In this document: positions 1 through 8,492 of the stretch, piece by piece
Position numbering within the stretch: position 1 is the stretch's first letter
How the letters are laid out: each line of letters starts with the position of its first letter
Assembly (NCBI RefSeq): GCF_016785085.1
Contig: NZ_JAENHO010000006.1
Span: forward strand, 310,001-374,000
DNA: 64,000 bases
Source of the DNA: Paractinoplanes lichenicola
GTDB lineage: Bacteria > Actinomycetota > Actinomycetes > Mycobacteriales > Micromonosporaceae
Direction: 5' to 3'
The notes under the pieces: generated by a model
The model's database searches: none
What the model saw: only the letters and a program-made list of their open reading frames with translations
What the model was told of the DNA's origin: nothing
Position numbers and translations under genes: made by a program

Positions 1-556
1 CGACCGCCGGGGCCAGCCACTTCAGCACCTCGTCGAGCGAGAGCGGGGCGGGGCGGTCGACCCGGTCGGTCGCACCCACGAAGCCGGTCACGCCGGGCGT
101 GTTGCGCACGCAGGAATACGACTCGGGAGACAGATCCATCCGGACGAGGATGTAGCCCGGGAAGACCTTGTTGTTGACCTGGACCCGCTTGCCGCTCTTG
201 ACTTCGATCTCTTCGCGGGTCGGCACCTCGACCTGGAAGATGAAGTCCTCCATGTCGAGGCTGGTGATGCGGGTCTCGAGGTTGGTCTTGACCTTGTTCT
301 CGTAACCCGCGTAGGAGTGCACGACATACCAGTCGCCGGGGGCGTAGCGCAGCTTCTGCCGCAGCTCCTGCACCGGGTCGAAGTCTTCGTCGTCCTCCGC
401 CGCGGGGGAATCCCCGGCCGCCGGCGCCGCGGGCTCCTGCGGCTCGGCGGCCTCGTCCTGCGGGTCAGCGGCCTCGACCGACTCGTCGTTGTCCGCCGTG
501 GCCACCGACGACTGCTCGTCGATGGACTGCGCGGTCTCGTCGTCGTACTCAGGCAC
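1..556 (-). CDS. nusG: Transcription termination/antitermination protein NusG, 3' part cut by the window edge
   Basis: NusG binds RNA polymerase and modulates pausing and Rho-dependent termination. About 185 codons are visible. An acidic, Ala/Pro/Glu-rich N-terminal extension of about 60 residues, common in actinobacterial NusG, leads into the NGN domain (DWYVVHSYAGYENKVK, then FPGYILVRMDLS). The C-terminal KOW domain lies beyond position 1. The start is a GTG at 554-556 preceded by a GGAAGTGAG ribosome-binding site. It lies 39 bases downstream of secE on the same strand, the standard secE-nusG arrangement. Confidence 0.95.
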   Translation of the reverse strand, partial: MPEYDDETAQSIDEQSSVATADNDESVEAADPQDEAAEPQEPAAPAAGDSPAAEDDEDFDPVQELRQKLRYAPGDWYVVHSYAGYENKVKTNLETRITSLDMEDFIFQVEVPTREEIEVKSGKRVQVNNKVFPGYILVRMDLSPESYSCVRNTPGVTGFVGATDRVDRPAPLSLDEVLKWLAPAV

Positions 557-595
557 GCTCGCTCACTTCCAGCTAAGTCTTCTCAAACGGCGGGG

Positions 596-958
596 TCAGC
601 CGCCGAACGCCCAGAGGATGGCCTTGCCCAGGCCGAGGTCCAGCAGGCCGACGATGGTGGTCATGATCGCCACGAACGCGATCACGATCGTCGTGTAGGT
701 CAGGAGCTCCTTGCGCGTGGGCCAGATGACCTTACGCAGCTCGCTGACGACCTCACGGAAGAAACCGCCGATGCGTCCGAAGAAGCCCGTCCGGCGGACC
801 TCCTTCTTCGGCTTCGCCGAGCGCTCGGCGAGGGCGGTGCCGCCACGGCCTACCGGCTCGTCGTCGTCGGCCGCGTCCTTGTCGTCCTCGACGGCGTCGT
901 CGAACACCTCGTCGTCGGCAGGGTCGCCGGCGTCACCGGGTCGGTTCCTGTCGGCCAT
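596..958 (-). CDS. secE: Preprotein translocase subunit SecE
   Basis: This is the small essential subunit of the SecYEG channel. The 120-residue protein has a charged, Asp/Glu-rich cytoplasmic N-terminus of about 60 residues. The conserved amphipathic segment follows (GFFREVVSELRKVIWPTRKE), then a single membrane helix near residues 88-112. The long acidic N-terminus is usual in actinobacteria. It lies between tRNA-Trp and nusG, as in other actinobacterial genomes. Confidence 0.95.
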   Translation of the reverse strand: MADRNRPGDAGDPADDEVFDDAVEDDKDAADDDEPVGRGGTALAERSAKPKKEVRRTGFFGRIGGFFREVVSELRKVIWPTRKELLTYTTIVIAFVAIMTTIVGLLDLGLGKAILWAFGG

Positions 959-1065
959 GGCGCCCTACTTCCGTCATCGGTGGTGGGGGTCCCCTGTCGG
1001 CGCTCGTCGTGGGCGCGGAGGTCGTGCGGACCGCGCACCGGGCGGGCACGTCTAGGAGGATTGCG

Positions 1066-1138
<73 letters not shown>

Positions 1139-1257
1139 GTGCGAGGCAGGTAAAACCCCGTCCCAGGCAGGCTGGTTCGGGGGGTCATTGCCCCACGGCG
1201 CACCAGTGTACGGGTTCACACCGGGTTCGCCCAACCCGGGCTCACCCAAACCGTGGC

Positions 1258-1653
1258 CTAACGCTTGCGGACAGTCGCCTGAGCCAGCGAGAGCACCTTT
1301 TCGCCCTGGCAGGTGGCGGTCAGCGCGAGCCTGGTCAGGCCCTCGTCGGTGGTCTCCTTGACCGTGGCGGTGACGACCACCTCGGTGCCCTCGTCGGTGT
1401 CGGGAACCGGCACCGGGCGGGAGAAGCGCACGTTGTATTCCACGACCGCGTCGGGGGCGCCGGCCCAGGCGGTAACGGCCCGGCCGACCAGGGCCATGGT
1501 GAACATGCCGTGCGCGATCACGCCGGGCAGGCCGACGCTGGTGGCGATCCGGTCGCTCCAGTGGATCGAGTTGAAGTCGCCCGAGGCGCCCGCGTAGCGC
1601 ACCAGGTCGGCCCGGGTGATCCGGAAGGTCTGCGGCTCAAACGTGTCAGTCAC
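1258..1653 (-). CDS. MaoC-like (R)-hydratase, HadB-like
   Basis: This 131-residue single hot-dog-fold protein belongs to the MaoC dehydratase family and is probably a beta-hydroxyacyl-ACP/CoA dehydratase. The hydratase-2 signature is present around residues 24-50 (GDFNSIHWSD, then GVIAHGMFTMA), with the catalytic Asp and His retained. It overlaps the upstream HadA-like gene by 4 bases (ATGA), so the two are probably translationally coupled and form a heterodimer, as HadAB does in mycobacterial FAS-II. No HadC-like gene follows. The substrate here is unknown and the name rests on synteny and motif. Confidence 0.85.
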   Translation of the reverse strand: MTDTFEPQTFRITRADLVRYAGASGDFNSIHWSDRIATSVGLPGVIAHGMFTMALVGRAVTAWAGAPDAVVEYNVRFSRPVPVPDTDEGTEVVVTATVKETTDEGLTRLALTATCQGEKVLSLAQATVRKR

Positions 1654-2096
1654 TCGGCACCTCGCTGCACGAGCTTGGACCAGACCGTGACGACGGGCTC
1701 GCCGGCGACGGTGGTGACCTCGGTGCGGGTGGTCAGGAAGTCGTGGCCGCCCCGCGAGGTGATGTCGTCGACCGAGTTGACGCAGACCAGCTCGTCACCG
1801 GCCACGACCGGGCGCTGATACGAGAACTTCTGGTCGCCGTGCACGACCCGGCTGTAGTCGAGGCCGAGCGCCGGGTCCTCGATGATCTGCCGGCTGGTCG
1901 CCATGGTGAACACGACGGGGAAGGTGGGCGGGGCCACCACGTCGGCGTGGCCGAGGGCCCGGGCCGCCTCGGGATCGTGATATTCGGCGTCGGTGGCGCC
2001 GATCGCGCGGGCGAACTCGCGGATCTTCTCGCGACCGACCTGATAGGGCTCGGTGGCCGGCCAGCTGCGGCCGACGAAGGACTGGTCCAGGGGCAT
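1650..2096 (-). CDS. MaoC N-terminal-type dehydratase, HadA-like
   Basis: This 148-residue hot-dog protein resembles the HadA partner of the FAS-II dehydratase. It starts MPLDQSFVGRSWPATEPYQV and has the VVAPPTFPVVFTM stretch of the family. It lacks the full Asp/His signature seen in the neighbouring gene, which fits a substrate-binding rather than catalytic subunit (family knowledge). It sits 77 bases downstream of rpmG and overlaps the HadB-like gene by 4 bases. Confidence 0.85.
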   Translation of the reverse strand: MPLDQSFVGRSWPATEPYQVGREKIREFARAIGATDAEYHDPEAARALGHADVVAPPTFPVVFTMATSRQIIEDPALGLDYSRVVHGDQKFSYQRPVVAGDELVCVNSVDDITSRGGHDFLTTRTEVTTVAGEPVVTVWSKLVQRGAE

Positions 2097-2173
2097 GAAT
2101 AAGAAAATACTTGCCCGGAAACGACTCTGCGCCGCCCGGTCGGAACCGGACGGCGCAGGCGAAGGGCAGAAGA

Positions 2174-2341
2174 TCAGCGGGTCTCGCGGTGCAGGGTGTG
2201 CTTGCCGTCACGCGGGCAGAACTTCTTCAGCTCGACCCGGTCGGGGTCGTTACGCCGGTTCTTCCGGGTGATGTAGTTCCGCTCCTTGCACTCCGTACAA
2301 GCCAAAGTGATCTTCGGACGGACGTCGGTCGCCTTGGCCAC
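2174..2341 (-). CDS. rpmG: 50S ribosomal protein L33
   Basis: The 55-residue protein begins at GTG (2339-2341) with the strong site AGGAAGG upstream. The translation starts MAKATDVRPKITLACTECKE and continues RNYITRKNRRNDPDRVELKKF, a classic L33. The CTEC pair and a single later Cys (KFCPRDG) remain of the zinc ribbon, so one of the four cysteines of the C+ form appears to be missing. The order tRNA-Met, rpmG, hadAB matches other actinobacteria. Confidence 0.95.
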   Translation of the reverse strand: MAKATDVRPKITLACTECKERNYITRKNRRNDPDRVELKKFCPRDGKHTLHRETR

Positions 2342-2445
2342 GACGGATTGCCTTCCTGCTAACGGGGTTTAACGACGCTCCAGACTACAACGCCCGTGCG
2401 TCGACATGCAAAGTGGGACCCCGGGGAGGGATCCCTTTCGCAAAG

Positions 2446-2518
2446 TAGCGGTGGCCGGACTTGAACCGGCGACACAGCGATTATGAGCCGCTTGCTCTGC
2501 CATCTGAGCTACACCGCC
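2446..2518 (-). tRNA. tRNA-Met (anticodon CAT), elongator type
   Basis: The reverse strand gives a 73-base cloverleaf. The acceptor stem GGCGGTG pairs with CACCGCT (G.U at 1-72), and the anticodon loop CTCATAA carries CAT. Pairing at 1-72 and the T loop TTCAAGT favour the elongator over the initiator form. A lysidine-modified tRNA-Ile is possible but less likely, because this position between tRNA-Thr and rpmG is metT in related genomes. Confidence 0.9.
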
Positions 2519-2581
2519 AGAGCCAGGCTCAAGTCCAGCGCCCTCAAGTGTCAGCGCCTGAGGCGGGAACGAACCCGGTAG

Positions 2582-2654
2582 AGCCCCCTTACGGAATCGA
2601 ACCGTAGACCTTCTCCTTACCATGGAGACGCTCTGCCGACTGAGCTAAGGGGGC
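2582..2654 (-). tRNA. tRNA-Thr (anticodon GGT)
   Basis: The acceptor stem GCCCCCT pairs perfectly with AGGGGGC. The anticodon stem TCTCC/GGAGA encloses loop ATGGTAA with anticodon GGT. The T arm ACGG-TTCGATT-CCGT is intact, the discriminator is U and no CCA is encoded. It is the first gene of the tRNA-Thr, tRNA-Met, rpmG array. Confidence 0.95.
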
Positions 2655-2748
2655 TTGCGCGCGATCACTCGCTTGGTGCGCAGGGGAAAGCTTACACGGC
2701 CCGGAGCAGGGGGTGAAATCGACTCCCCCAAACCAGTGTCGGCGCAGG

Positions 2749-5283
2749 TCAGATCACCGCTCGGAGCCTTCTGACCGCACCCGCCTCGGTGGTGGCCGGC
2801 TCGGTCTGCGCGCTGACCCAGGCCTCCAGCCGCTCGTACGGCAGGGGGCGGCTGAACAGGTAACCCTGGCCGATCTCGCAGCCCATCTCCTCCAGCAGGT
2901 CGAGGGTGAGCTCGCTCTCGACGCCCTCGGCCACGACCGTGAGGCCGAACTCACGGGCCAGGCTGATCACCGCGCGGACGATCGCGAGGTCGCCGGTGTC
3001 GGTCGCCATGCCCTGCACGAAGCTGTCGTCGATCTTGACCTCCTGCACCGGCCACTGCCGCAGATAGGACAGTGAGGACGCGCCGGTGCCGAAGTCGTCG
3101 ACGCTGAGCTTGACCCCCAGATCGCGCAGCCGATAGAGGGTGGGCAGCACGCGCTCGATGTCGTTGAGCATGCCCGGCTCGGAGATCTCGAACGTGACCT
3201 GGGCCGCGGCCACGCCGTACTGCTCGAGCAGCGTGGCGACCTGGTCGGGGAAGCGGGAGTCGAGCAGCGTGCGCACCGACAGGTTGACCGCGATCGAGAG
3301 CGGGCGTTCCTGGTCGGTCCACTCCCGGCAGCGCCGCAGACCCTCGGTCAGCACCACCTCGGTCAGGCGGGAGAGCTGGCCGGTGTGCTCGGCGACGGCC
3401 ACGAAATCCTCCGGCGCCACCTCGCCCTGCGCCGGGTGCTGCCAGCGGGCCAGGCACTCGACGCCGACGAGGTGACGGTCGGTCAGCGTGACCTTGGGCT
3501 GGAAGTAGACGTCGAGGGCGCCGTTGTCGAGGGCCGTGCGCAGATCGGCCGCGATGCCCAGGCGGCGCACGGCGCGCGACTCGAGCGCGGGGTGGAAGAG
3601 CTGCACCCCGTACGGGAGGACCTTGGCCGCATTGCCCGCGAGCTCGGCCCGCTGCAGCAACATCTCGGGATCGGCGCCGTGATCGGGATAGACGGACACG
3701 CCCACCGCGGTGTCGACGTCGAGCGTCAGCGTGCCGACCGTCATCGGGCCGCGCAGCTGCTCGCGCATGTCGGTGGCCAGCTGGACTGTGGCGTCGGTGC
3801 TCTCGGCGCGCAGCGTCACCACGAACTCGTCGCCGCCGATCCGGCCGACCAGGGCGCCGGGCCCGGCGATCGCGCGCAGGCGGCTCGCCACCTCGGCCAG
3901 CAGCTTGTCGCCGGCGGCGTGGCCCATCGACTCGTTGACGTCACGCTGACCGTCCACGTCGAAGAGCAGGACCGCGACCACCTCGTCCTCGGCGCGCACC
4001 TTGACCGACTCGGCCAGCGCGTCGGTGAGCCTGCGCCGGTTGGGCAGCGCGGTCAGCCGGTCGTGATAGGCGTCGTAGCGCAGCCGGTCGACCAGGCGCG
4101 AATTCTCCACCGCGGCCGCCGCGTGGGCCGCGATCGTCTCGAGCACCTGGATGTCGGCGTCGCGGAACGAGCGGGCGTCGCCGAGCCGGTTGACCACCTC
4201 GAGGCTGCCGATCGTGGTCTGGCCCGACCGCAGCGGGACGATCACCACGTCCTTGACCTTGGCCGAGCGGAGCTGCTGGCGCAGCTCCTGGGTGCCGCCG
4301 AAGGTCGGGCCGATGGCCAGGCTGTGGCTGTCCGCGATCGCCTGCTCGCGGACGGCGGGCGGGATCGGCGAGAGGTCGAGCAGGCCTTTGTTCTCCACGC
4401 GGGCGGTGAGCAGCACCTCGGGGTGCCTGTCCTGCGGGGTCAGATAGAGGGTCGCGTATTCGGCCCGCATCAGGGTCTGCACCCGGCCGAGCAGCACGTC
4501 GGGCAGGCCGGCGTCGGCGCCCGCCTCGCGGATCGCCTTGGTCAGCTCGTAGACCTCGGCCAGCGTGCGGTGCTGCCGGAAGAAGTCGGCGAACGACCGC
4601 AGCATCAGGATGAGCGCGCCGACCAGGACGACCAGCAGCACGGCCGACCAGCGGGTGGCCTCGAGCGCGACCAGGAAGACCAGGCCGATCACGACGTTGA
4701 CGCTGGCGATGATCAACGGCGGGCCGCCGCCGCGCAGCACGTCCTGGCCGGCCCGCAGGCCCTGGACGATGCTCATCACGGCGGCCGTGCCGAGCAGGTC
4801 CGCCACCGTGACGACGGCCAGGGCGGTGGCGAGGATCAGCCAGGTGGTCGGCATGCCGCCGTCGAAGGGCGGCAGGGCGGCTATGACCAGGGCGGCCAGG
4901 GTCATGCTGGCCGAGTTCTTGGCGACGTTGAACCACAGTTTGGTCGGCATGAGCACGGCCGACCGCAGGAACTGGGTGATGAGCGTGGCGCACGCGACGA
5001 CGCAGATCACCATCGCGGGCGGCAGGTAGAACAGCGCCAGGACGTACGGGATCTCGGCGAGGACGATGCCGTAGGTGCTGCGGCGGATGACGACGTGGAA
5101 GACGCCCACGTAACAAAGGCAGATGCCGGCCAGCGCCAGCAGGCCGCCGAGCCATTCGGAATACCAGTCGCGCTCAGTCGCCCAGAATCCGGCAAATCCG
5201 GCAATTGTCAGAACGGCGAACGGACCAGTGAGCAGCCAAGCGTATTGCGGGGAACGCGGCCGTGCACGCGGACGCTCGGCCAT
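2749..5283 (-). CDS. Membrane-anchored GAF-GGDEF-EAL protein (cyclic di-GMP turnover)
   Basis: This 844-residue protein is predicted to make and/or break down cyclic di-GMP. About the first 240 residues hold several membrane helices forming a sensor-like module. A GAF domain follows (about 255-405), then a GGDEF domain with intact RIGGDEFVV and an EAL domain. The EAL signature reads ECLARW, a conservative variant of ExL, and downstream DDFGTGASSLSYL and VKIDDSFV are present. Both activities are therefore possible on motif grounds. The GAF ligand is not predictable. It lies 58 bases downstream of a small secreted peptide gene on the same strand. The start is the ATG at 5281-5283. Confidence 0.9.
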   Translation of the reverse strand: MAERPRARPRSPQYAWLLTGPFAVLTIAGFAGFWATERDWYSEWLGGLLALAGICLCYVGVFHVVIRRSTYGIVLAEIPYVLALFYLPPAMVICVVACATLITQFLRSAVLMPTKLWFNVAKNSASMTLAALVIAALPPFDGGMPTTWLILATALAVVTVADLLGTAAVMSIVQGLRAGQDVLRGGGPPLIIASVNVVIGLVFLVALEATRWSAVLLVVLVGALILMLRSFADFFRQHRTLAEVYELTKAIREAGADAGLPDVLLGRVQTLMRAEYATLYLTPQDRHPEVLLTARVENKGLLDLSPIPPAVREQAIADSHSLAIGPTFGGTQELRQQLRSAKVKDVVIVPLRSGQTTIGSLEVVNRLGDARSFRDADIQVLETIAAHAAAAVENSRLVDRLRYDAYHDRLTALPNRRRLTDALAESVKVRAEDEVVAVLLFDVDGQRDVNESMGHAAGDKLLAEVASRLRAIAGPGALVGRIGGDEFVVTLRAESTDATVQLATDMREQLRGPMTVGTLTLDVDTAVGVSVYPDHGADPEMLLQRAELAGNAAKVLPYGVQLFHPALESRAVRRLGIAADLRTALDNGALDVYFQPKVTLTDRHLVGVECLARWQHPAQGEVAPEDFVAVAEHTGQLSRLTEVVLTEGLRRCREWTDQERPLSIAVNLSVRTLLDSRFPDQVATLLEQYGVAAAQVTFEISEPGMLNDIERVLPTLYRLRDLGVKLSVDDFGTGASSLSYLRQWPVQEVKIDDSFVQGMATDTGDLAIVRAVISLAREFGLTVVAEGVESELTLDLLEEMGCEIGQGYLFSRPLPYERLEAWVSAQTEPATTEAGAVRRLRAVI

Positions 5284-5341
5284 CGTGCTCCTCGTCAGTC
5301 AAATACGCTGGCGGCGCTCGGCGCCGGCCAGGCGGAGACGT

Positions 5342-5527
5342 TTACTCCCACTCCGTGATGCCGTTGGTGGAGTAGCTCGAGTTCGCCGAGTAACCGGAGT
5401 CGTGGCCGCGTGCCGCAGCGGGGTCCGACCCGCCACCAGTGCTCGCTGCCGCGGCACCGGCTCCACCAAAAACGACGGCGAGCACGAAAACCAAGCCGGC
5501 GAAACGGCCCAGCTTCCTTGCGAACAT
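5342..5527 (-). CDS. Small secreted peptide of unknown function
   Basis: This 61-residue reading frame starts at ATG 5525-5527 behind a CAGGAG-type site. A basic start (MFARKLGRFAG) leads to a hydrophobic helix ending AGAAAAS, a convincing signal peptide. The predicted mature part is only about 30 residues, rich in Ser, Gly, Asn and Tyr, without cysteines. It lies upstream of and on the same strand as the GGDEF-EAL gene, so joint expression is plausible. No family was recognised. Confidence 0.6.
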   Translation of the reverse strand: MFARKLGRFAGLVFVLAVVFGGAGAAAASTGGGSDPAAARGHDSGYSANSSYSTNGITEWE

Positions 5528-5787
5528 GTTGGCTCCTGCGGTTTTTACGCGTTCCTGGTGGGGGGTTCCATGATGGTGCCACACCGGATGTGCGACCGGC
5601 AGTGTCCATCGGCGGGTCGAAACCGCACATTCCGAAATCCTGACCGAACGGTTGAGTAGCCTCCCCCTCGGTTACGCGCAGAATTGACGACTTTACGTCC
5701 GAAATAATGGGAGAAGTGAGGGCAATTCGCATGCTCGACGTCAGGTGATCTTGACGTCAAGCGCGCCTGACGCCATGCTGTCCCGCC

Positions 5788-6102
5788 GTGAGCGCGACTC
5801 CTGAGGACCTCGAGCGGAAGCACACGCTGTCCACGGCTACAACGCGCTACGACGAGCTGAGGATGCGCGACGCCCTCGCGGCGATGGCCGGCGAGAGCAA
5901 CGGGAGCGCCGTGCCGCTCACTCGCGAGGAGACGCTGGAGATGCTGGCGTTGAGCGAGGTCGTCATCCGCAAGGCCGGCTACGCGCGCCAGTCGATGGTG
6001 CGGGTGGCCCGCGACGCCGGCGCCTCGTGGACCCAGATCGGCGCCGCGCTCGGCACCACGAAACAAGCCGCCTGGGAGGCGCACCGCCGATCGGAGGCCT
6101 AG
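5788..6102 (+). CDS. Small putative helix-turn-helix protein
   Basis: This 104-residue protein starts at GTG. Its C-terminal half (RVARDAGASWTQIGAALGTT, then KQAAWEAHR) looks like a helix-turn-helix of the type found in many small actinobacterial DNA-binding proteins. The N-terminal half is helical and charged. It stands alone, with no cotranscribed partner on the same strand, and converges with the sulfurtransferase gene 3 bases away. A transcriptional role is inferred only from the helix pattern. Confidence 0.65.
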   Translation: MSATPEDLERKHTLSTATTRYDELRMRDALAAMAGESNGSAVPLTREETLEMLALSEVVIRKAGYARQSMVRVARDAGASWTQIGAALGTTKQAAWEAHRRSEA

Positions 6103-6105
6103 CGC

Positions 6106-6915
6106 CTAGTCGCCGGTCGCGGCGGGGAGGTCGGTCGCGCTGTATTGCGACCAGGAGCCGGGATAGAGGCGGCCCGGCGCGAACCCGGCGCGCTCCAGGG
6201 CCAGCAGGTTGTGGCAGGCGGTGACGCCCGAGCCGCAGTACGACACCACCTGCGCGCCGTCGGCCACCCCGGCCGCGAGGAAGCGCTCACGCAGGGCCTC
6301 CGCGGGCCGGAAACGGCCGTCGGGGTCGACGTTGTCGCGGCAGGAGACGTTGCGGGCGCCGGGAATGTGGCCGGGGCGCGGATCGATCGGCTCGGTCTCG
6401 CCCCGGAACCGCTCGGACTGGCGCGCGTCGAGCACGACGAAGTCGCCCGACGTGGCGTCGGCGAGCGAGGCCAGGCGGTCGGCGGGCCACGGGCGTACGG
6501 GGAAGACCGCACGGGGACGCTCCGGCGCGTCGGTCTCCCGCTCCTCCCCGTACGCGTCGATCCCGCCGTCGAGCAGCGCGGCGTCCTGCCCGAGCGCGCG
6601 CAGCATCCAGACGAGCCGGGCCGCCATCACGCCCCCCGCATCGTCGTACGCGATCACCGTGTCGTCCGGGCCGATGCCCAGCGCGGACATCCGCTCGGCG
6701 AAGTGCGCCGGATCGGGCAGGGGGTGCCGCCCGTCGGCCGCGGTGGGCGGGGCGGCGAGATCGGCGTCCAGGTCGGCGAAGACCGCCCCGGGCAGGTGCC
6801 CCCGGGCGTACGCGTCGGCGCCCTTGCGGCCGTCGAGATAGGCGCGGACGTCGGCCAGGACGACCCGGTCGCGATTGCTGCGAACCCACTCGGGGCTGAC
6901 GACCGGCTCGATCAC
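6106..6915 (-). CDS. sseA: Thiosulfate/3-mercaptopyruvate sulfurtransferase (tandem rhodanese)
   Basis: The 269-residue protein contains two rhodanese domains, the length expected for the SseA/CysA2 class. The first begins VSPEWVRSNRDRVVLADVRA and lacks a catalytic Cys. The second carries the active loop YCGSGVTACHN, whose first Cys accepts the sulfane sulfur. CGSGVTA resembles mercaptopyruvate sulfurtransferases more than the CRxGx[R/T] rhodanese loop. Family members transfer sulfur to thiophilic acceptors such as cyanide. The exact donor cannot be settled from sequence. Confidence 0.85.
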   Translation of the reverse strand: MIEPVVSPEWVRSNRDRVVLADVRAYLDGRKGADAYARGHLPGAVFADLDADLAAPPTAADGRHPLPDPAHFAERMSALGIGPDDTVIAYDDAGGVMAARLVWMLRALGQDAALLDGGIDAYGEERETDAPERPRAVFPVRPWPADRLASLADATSGDFVVLDARQSERFRGETEPIDPRPGHIPGARNVSCRDNVDPDGRFRPAEALRERFLAAGVADGAQVVSYCGSGVTACHNLLALERAGFAPGRLYPGSWSQYSATDLPAATGD

Positions 6916-6939
6916 GACTGCCTCACATCCGCTGACGAA

Positions 6940-7242
6940 CTATCTGTTGACGGGTCTCTGCCGGGGACGCGGGCGGAACCGGACCAGGGCCGTGCCCGCC
7001 ATCACGATCGCCAGCACGGTGATGGTGGTGGTGACGACGGGGTTGTTGATGCCCGTGCCGATCACCACCAGGCCGAGGGCGGCGCCGAAGAAGAAGTGGT
7101 AGAAGCCGGCGTCCCGGACGCACCGGAAGGCCCGCGCGGTCGGGTTCGGGGCCCGGCCGGTCACCAGGATGACCAAGCCGAACACCGCAAGCCCGGCCCC
7201 GGCCGCCGCGCCGGCCAGCATGGTCCACGAACTGGTGCTCAT
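6940..7242 (-). CDS. Small integral membrane protein, unknown function
   Basis: The 100-residue protein has three likely membrane helices (about residues 8-28, 46-66 and 68-88) and an Arg/Pro-rich cytoplasmic tail (RFRPRPRQRPVNR). No catalytic motif is visible. It is upstream of the sulfurtransferase on the same strand with a 24-base gap, so the two may be cotranscribed. Confidence 0.6.
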   Translation of the reverse strand: MSTSSWTMLAGAAAGAGLAVFGLVILVTGRAPNPTARAFRCVRDAGFYHFFFGAALGLVVIGTGINNPVVTTTITVLAIVMAGTALVRFRPRPRQRPVNR

Positions 7243-7272
7243 GGCCCCAGTCTGCGGCCCGGGCGGCGCCGA

Positions 7273-7767
7273 TCAGCGGTAATTCGTGAACTGGAGGGCG
7301 ACGCCGAAGTCCTCGGCCTTGAGCAGGGCGATCACGGCCTGCAGGTCGTCGCGCTTCTTGCCGGTGACGCGCAGCTGGTCGCCCTGGATCTGCGCCTGCA
7401 CGCCCTTGGGGCCCTCGTCGCGGATCTTCTTGCTGATCGCCTTGGCCTTGTCGGTCTCGATGCCCTCGATGACCTTGCAGTCGATCTTGTAGGTCTTGCC
7501 GGACTGCCGGGGCTCGCCCGCGTCGAGGGACTTCAGCGAGATGTTGCGCTTGATCAGCTTCTCCTTGAAGACCTCGAGCGCCGCGCTGGCCCGCTCCTCG
7601 GTCTCGGAGGTGATGGTGATCCCGGCGTCGCCCGACTTGGCGAGCGAGGTGCCCGTGCCCCGGAAGTCGAACCGGGTGCCGAGCTCCTTCTCGGCCTGGT
7701 GGAACGCGTTGTCCACCTCCTGCTGGTCGACCTTGCTGACGATGTCGAAGGACGGGCTGGCTGCCAT
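7273..7767 (-). CDS. YajQ-family nucleotide-binding protein
   Basis: The 164-residue protein starts at ATG 7765-7767 with site AGGAG upstream. The frame stays open further 5', but that part overlaps tRNA-Tyr and is not credible. It shows the YajQ pattern: MAASPSFDIVSKVDQQEVDN at the start, FRGTGTSLAKSG, and a second ferredoxin-like half ending VALQFTNYR. Some YajQ proteins bind cyclic di-GMP and others bind tRNA or GTP (family knowledge). A link to the GGDEF-EAL protein in this window is possible but not shown. Confidence 0.9.
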   Translation of the reverse strand: MAASPSFDIVSKVDQQEVDNAFHQAEKELGTRFDFRGTGTSLAKSGDAGITITSETEERASAALEVFKEKLIKRNISLKSLDAGEPRQSGKTYKIDCKVIEGIETDKAKAISKKIRDEGPKGVQAQIQGDQLRVTGKKRDDLQAVIALLKAEDFGVALQFTNYR

Positions 7768-7916
7768 GATCAGAACTCCTGCGATGCTGGCTTCGTCGAT
7801 GAGGACGGGGCCCGGGAAACGGGCGCCGACATGCCGACCGTACCCGGTTGCGAAACCGCCGCGCGGTACGGCTAAGCTGTTCTCCGCTGCCACGGGAAAC
7901 CGTGGTGGTGTGCCCA

Positions 7917-8000
7917 GGCGGGTTGCCCGAGCGGCCAATGGGAGCGGACTGTAAATCCGTCGCGAAAGCTTCGAAGGTTCGAATCCTTCACCCGCCACCA
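7917..8000 (+). tRNA. tRNA-Tyr (anticodon GTA)
   Basis: This class II tRNA with a long variable arm has acceptor stem GGCGGGT/ACCCGCC and anticodon loop CTGTAAA carrying GTA. The discriminator A is followed by an encoded CCA at 7998-8000. A strong hairpin terminator follows directly. Confidence 0.95.
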
Positions 8001-8009
8001 GGTGCACGT

Positions 8010-8055
8010 AGCAGCCCCTCACACGCTCGAACAGCATGTGAGGGGCTGCTTTCGT
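8010..8055 (+). terminator. Intrinsic terminator of tRNA-Tyr
   Basis: A perfect 14-base-pair stem (AGCAGCCCCTCACA at 8010-8023 with its complement at 8037-8050) and a 13-base loop is followed by TTCGTT. It starts 10 bases after the tRNA. Confidence 0.8.
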
Positions 8056-8143
8056 TGGCCCACCTCTAGGTCTCACTAAAGACGGCTCGATCCCCCGGTC
8101 ATGTCACATACGTGGCGGCATCTGAGGCAACAGATCGCCCACG

Positions 8144-8443
8144 TTGTGCGACCTGGTCGACGCCGAGCGGCACAACGGGCCGATCATCAAGGCCAGCGCC
8201 GGTGAGGTCCTGGCATACATCGGGATCTACGCAACCGCCACGGCAACTATGTGGAAGGCGTTGACCCCCGCGCTGAAGGCCTTTCTCAGCCGACATGACA
8301 ACAAGAAGGTAGAGATCAAGGTGGGTGATGAGTCCACCACGTTCGAGGGATACGGCGCGAAGGACCTCGAGGGCGTGCTGCAGCGGGCGGAGGAACTCCG
8401 CGCCAAGCGTGCCCAACGTGAACTCGGTGGTGAAAACACCTAA
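8144..8443 (+). CDS. Possible truncated effector-associated-type small protein
   Basis: The frame encodes 99 residues from a TTG start. A stop lies 7 codons upstream with no ATG or GTG between, so the 5' end may be lost. A hydrophobic helix (VLAYIGIYATATATMWKALT) precedes a short beta/alpha tail (KKVEIKVGDESTTFEGYG, then a helix). That tail recalls the C-terminus of EACC1-type proteins linked to TIR or CHAT effector systems, a weak resemblance by eye. Its base composition is less GC-rich than its neighbours and it lies just past tRNA-Tyr, so it may be a remnant of an integrated element. Confidence 0.4.
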   Translation: MCDLVDAERHNGPIIKASAGEVLAYIGIYATATATMWKALTPALKAFLSRHDNKKVEIKVGDESTTFEGYGAKDLEGVLQRAEELRAKRAQRELGGENT

Positions 8444-8492
8444 CTCTCAGCTTCTTCTAGCGCCGCTTCGACGTTCGCCACTAGGTGCATAG

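Noticed and set aside
3385..5358. Long open frame on the plus strand opposite the GGDEF-EAL gene
   Set aside because: Very high GC leaves antisense frames open. Its translation is Gly/Arg/Asp-rich without domains, while the minus strand encodes complete GAF, GGDEF and EAL motifs.
7273..8076. A 267-residue version of the YajQ gene
   Set aside because: The extra N-terminal part would be translated through tRNA-Tyr and its terminator. The ATG at 7765-7767 has a proper ribosome-binding site and family-typical start.
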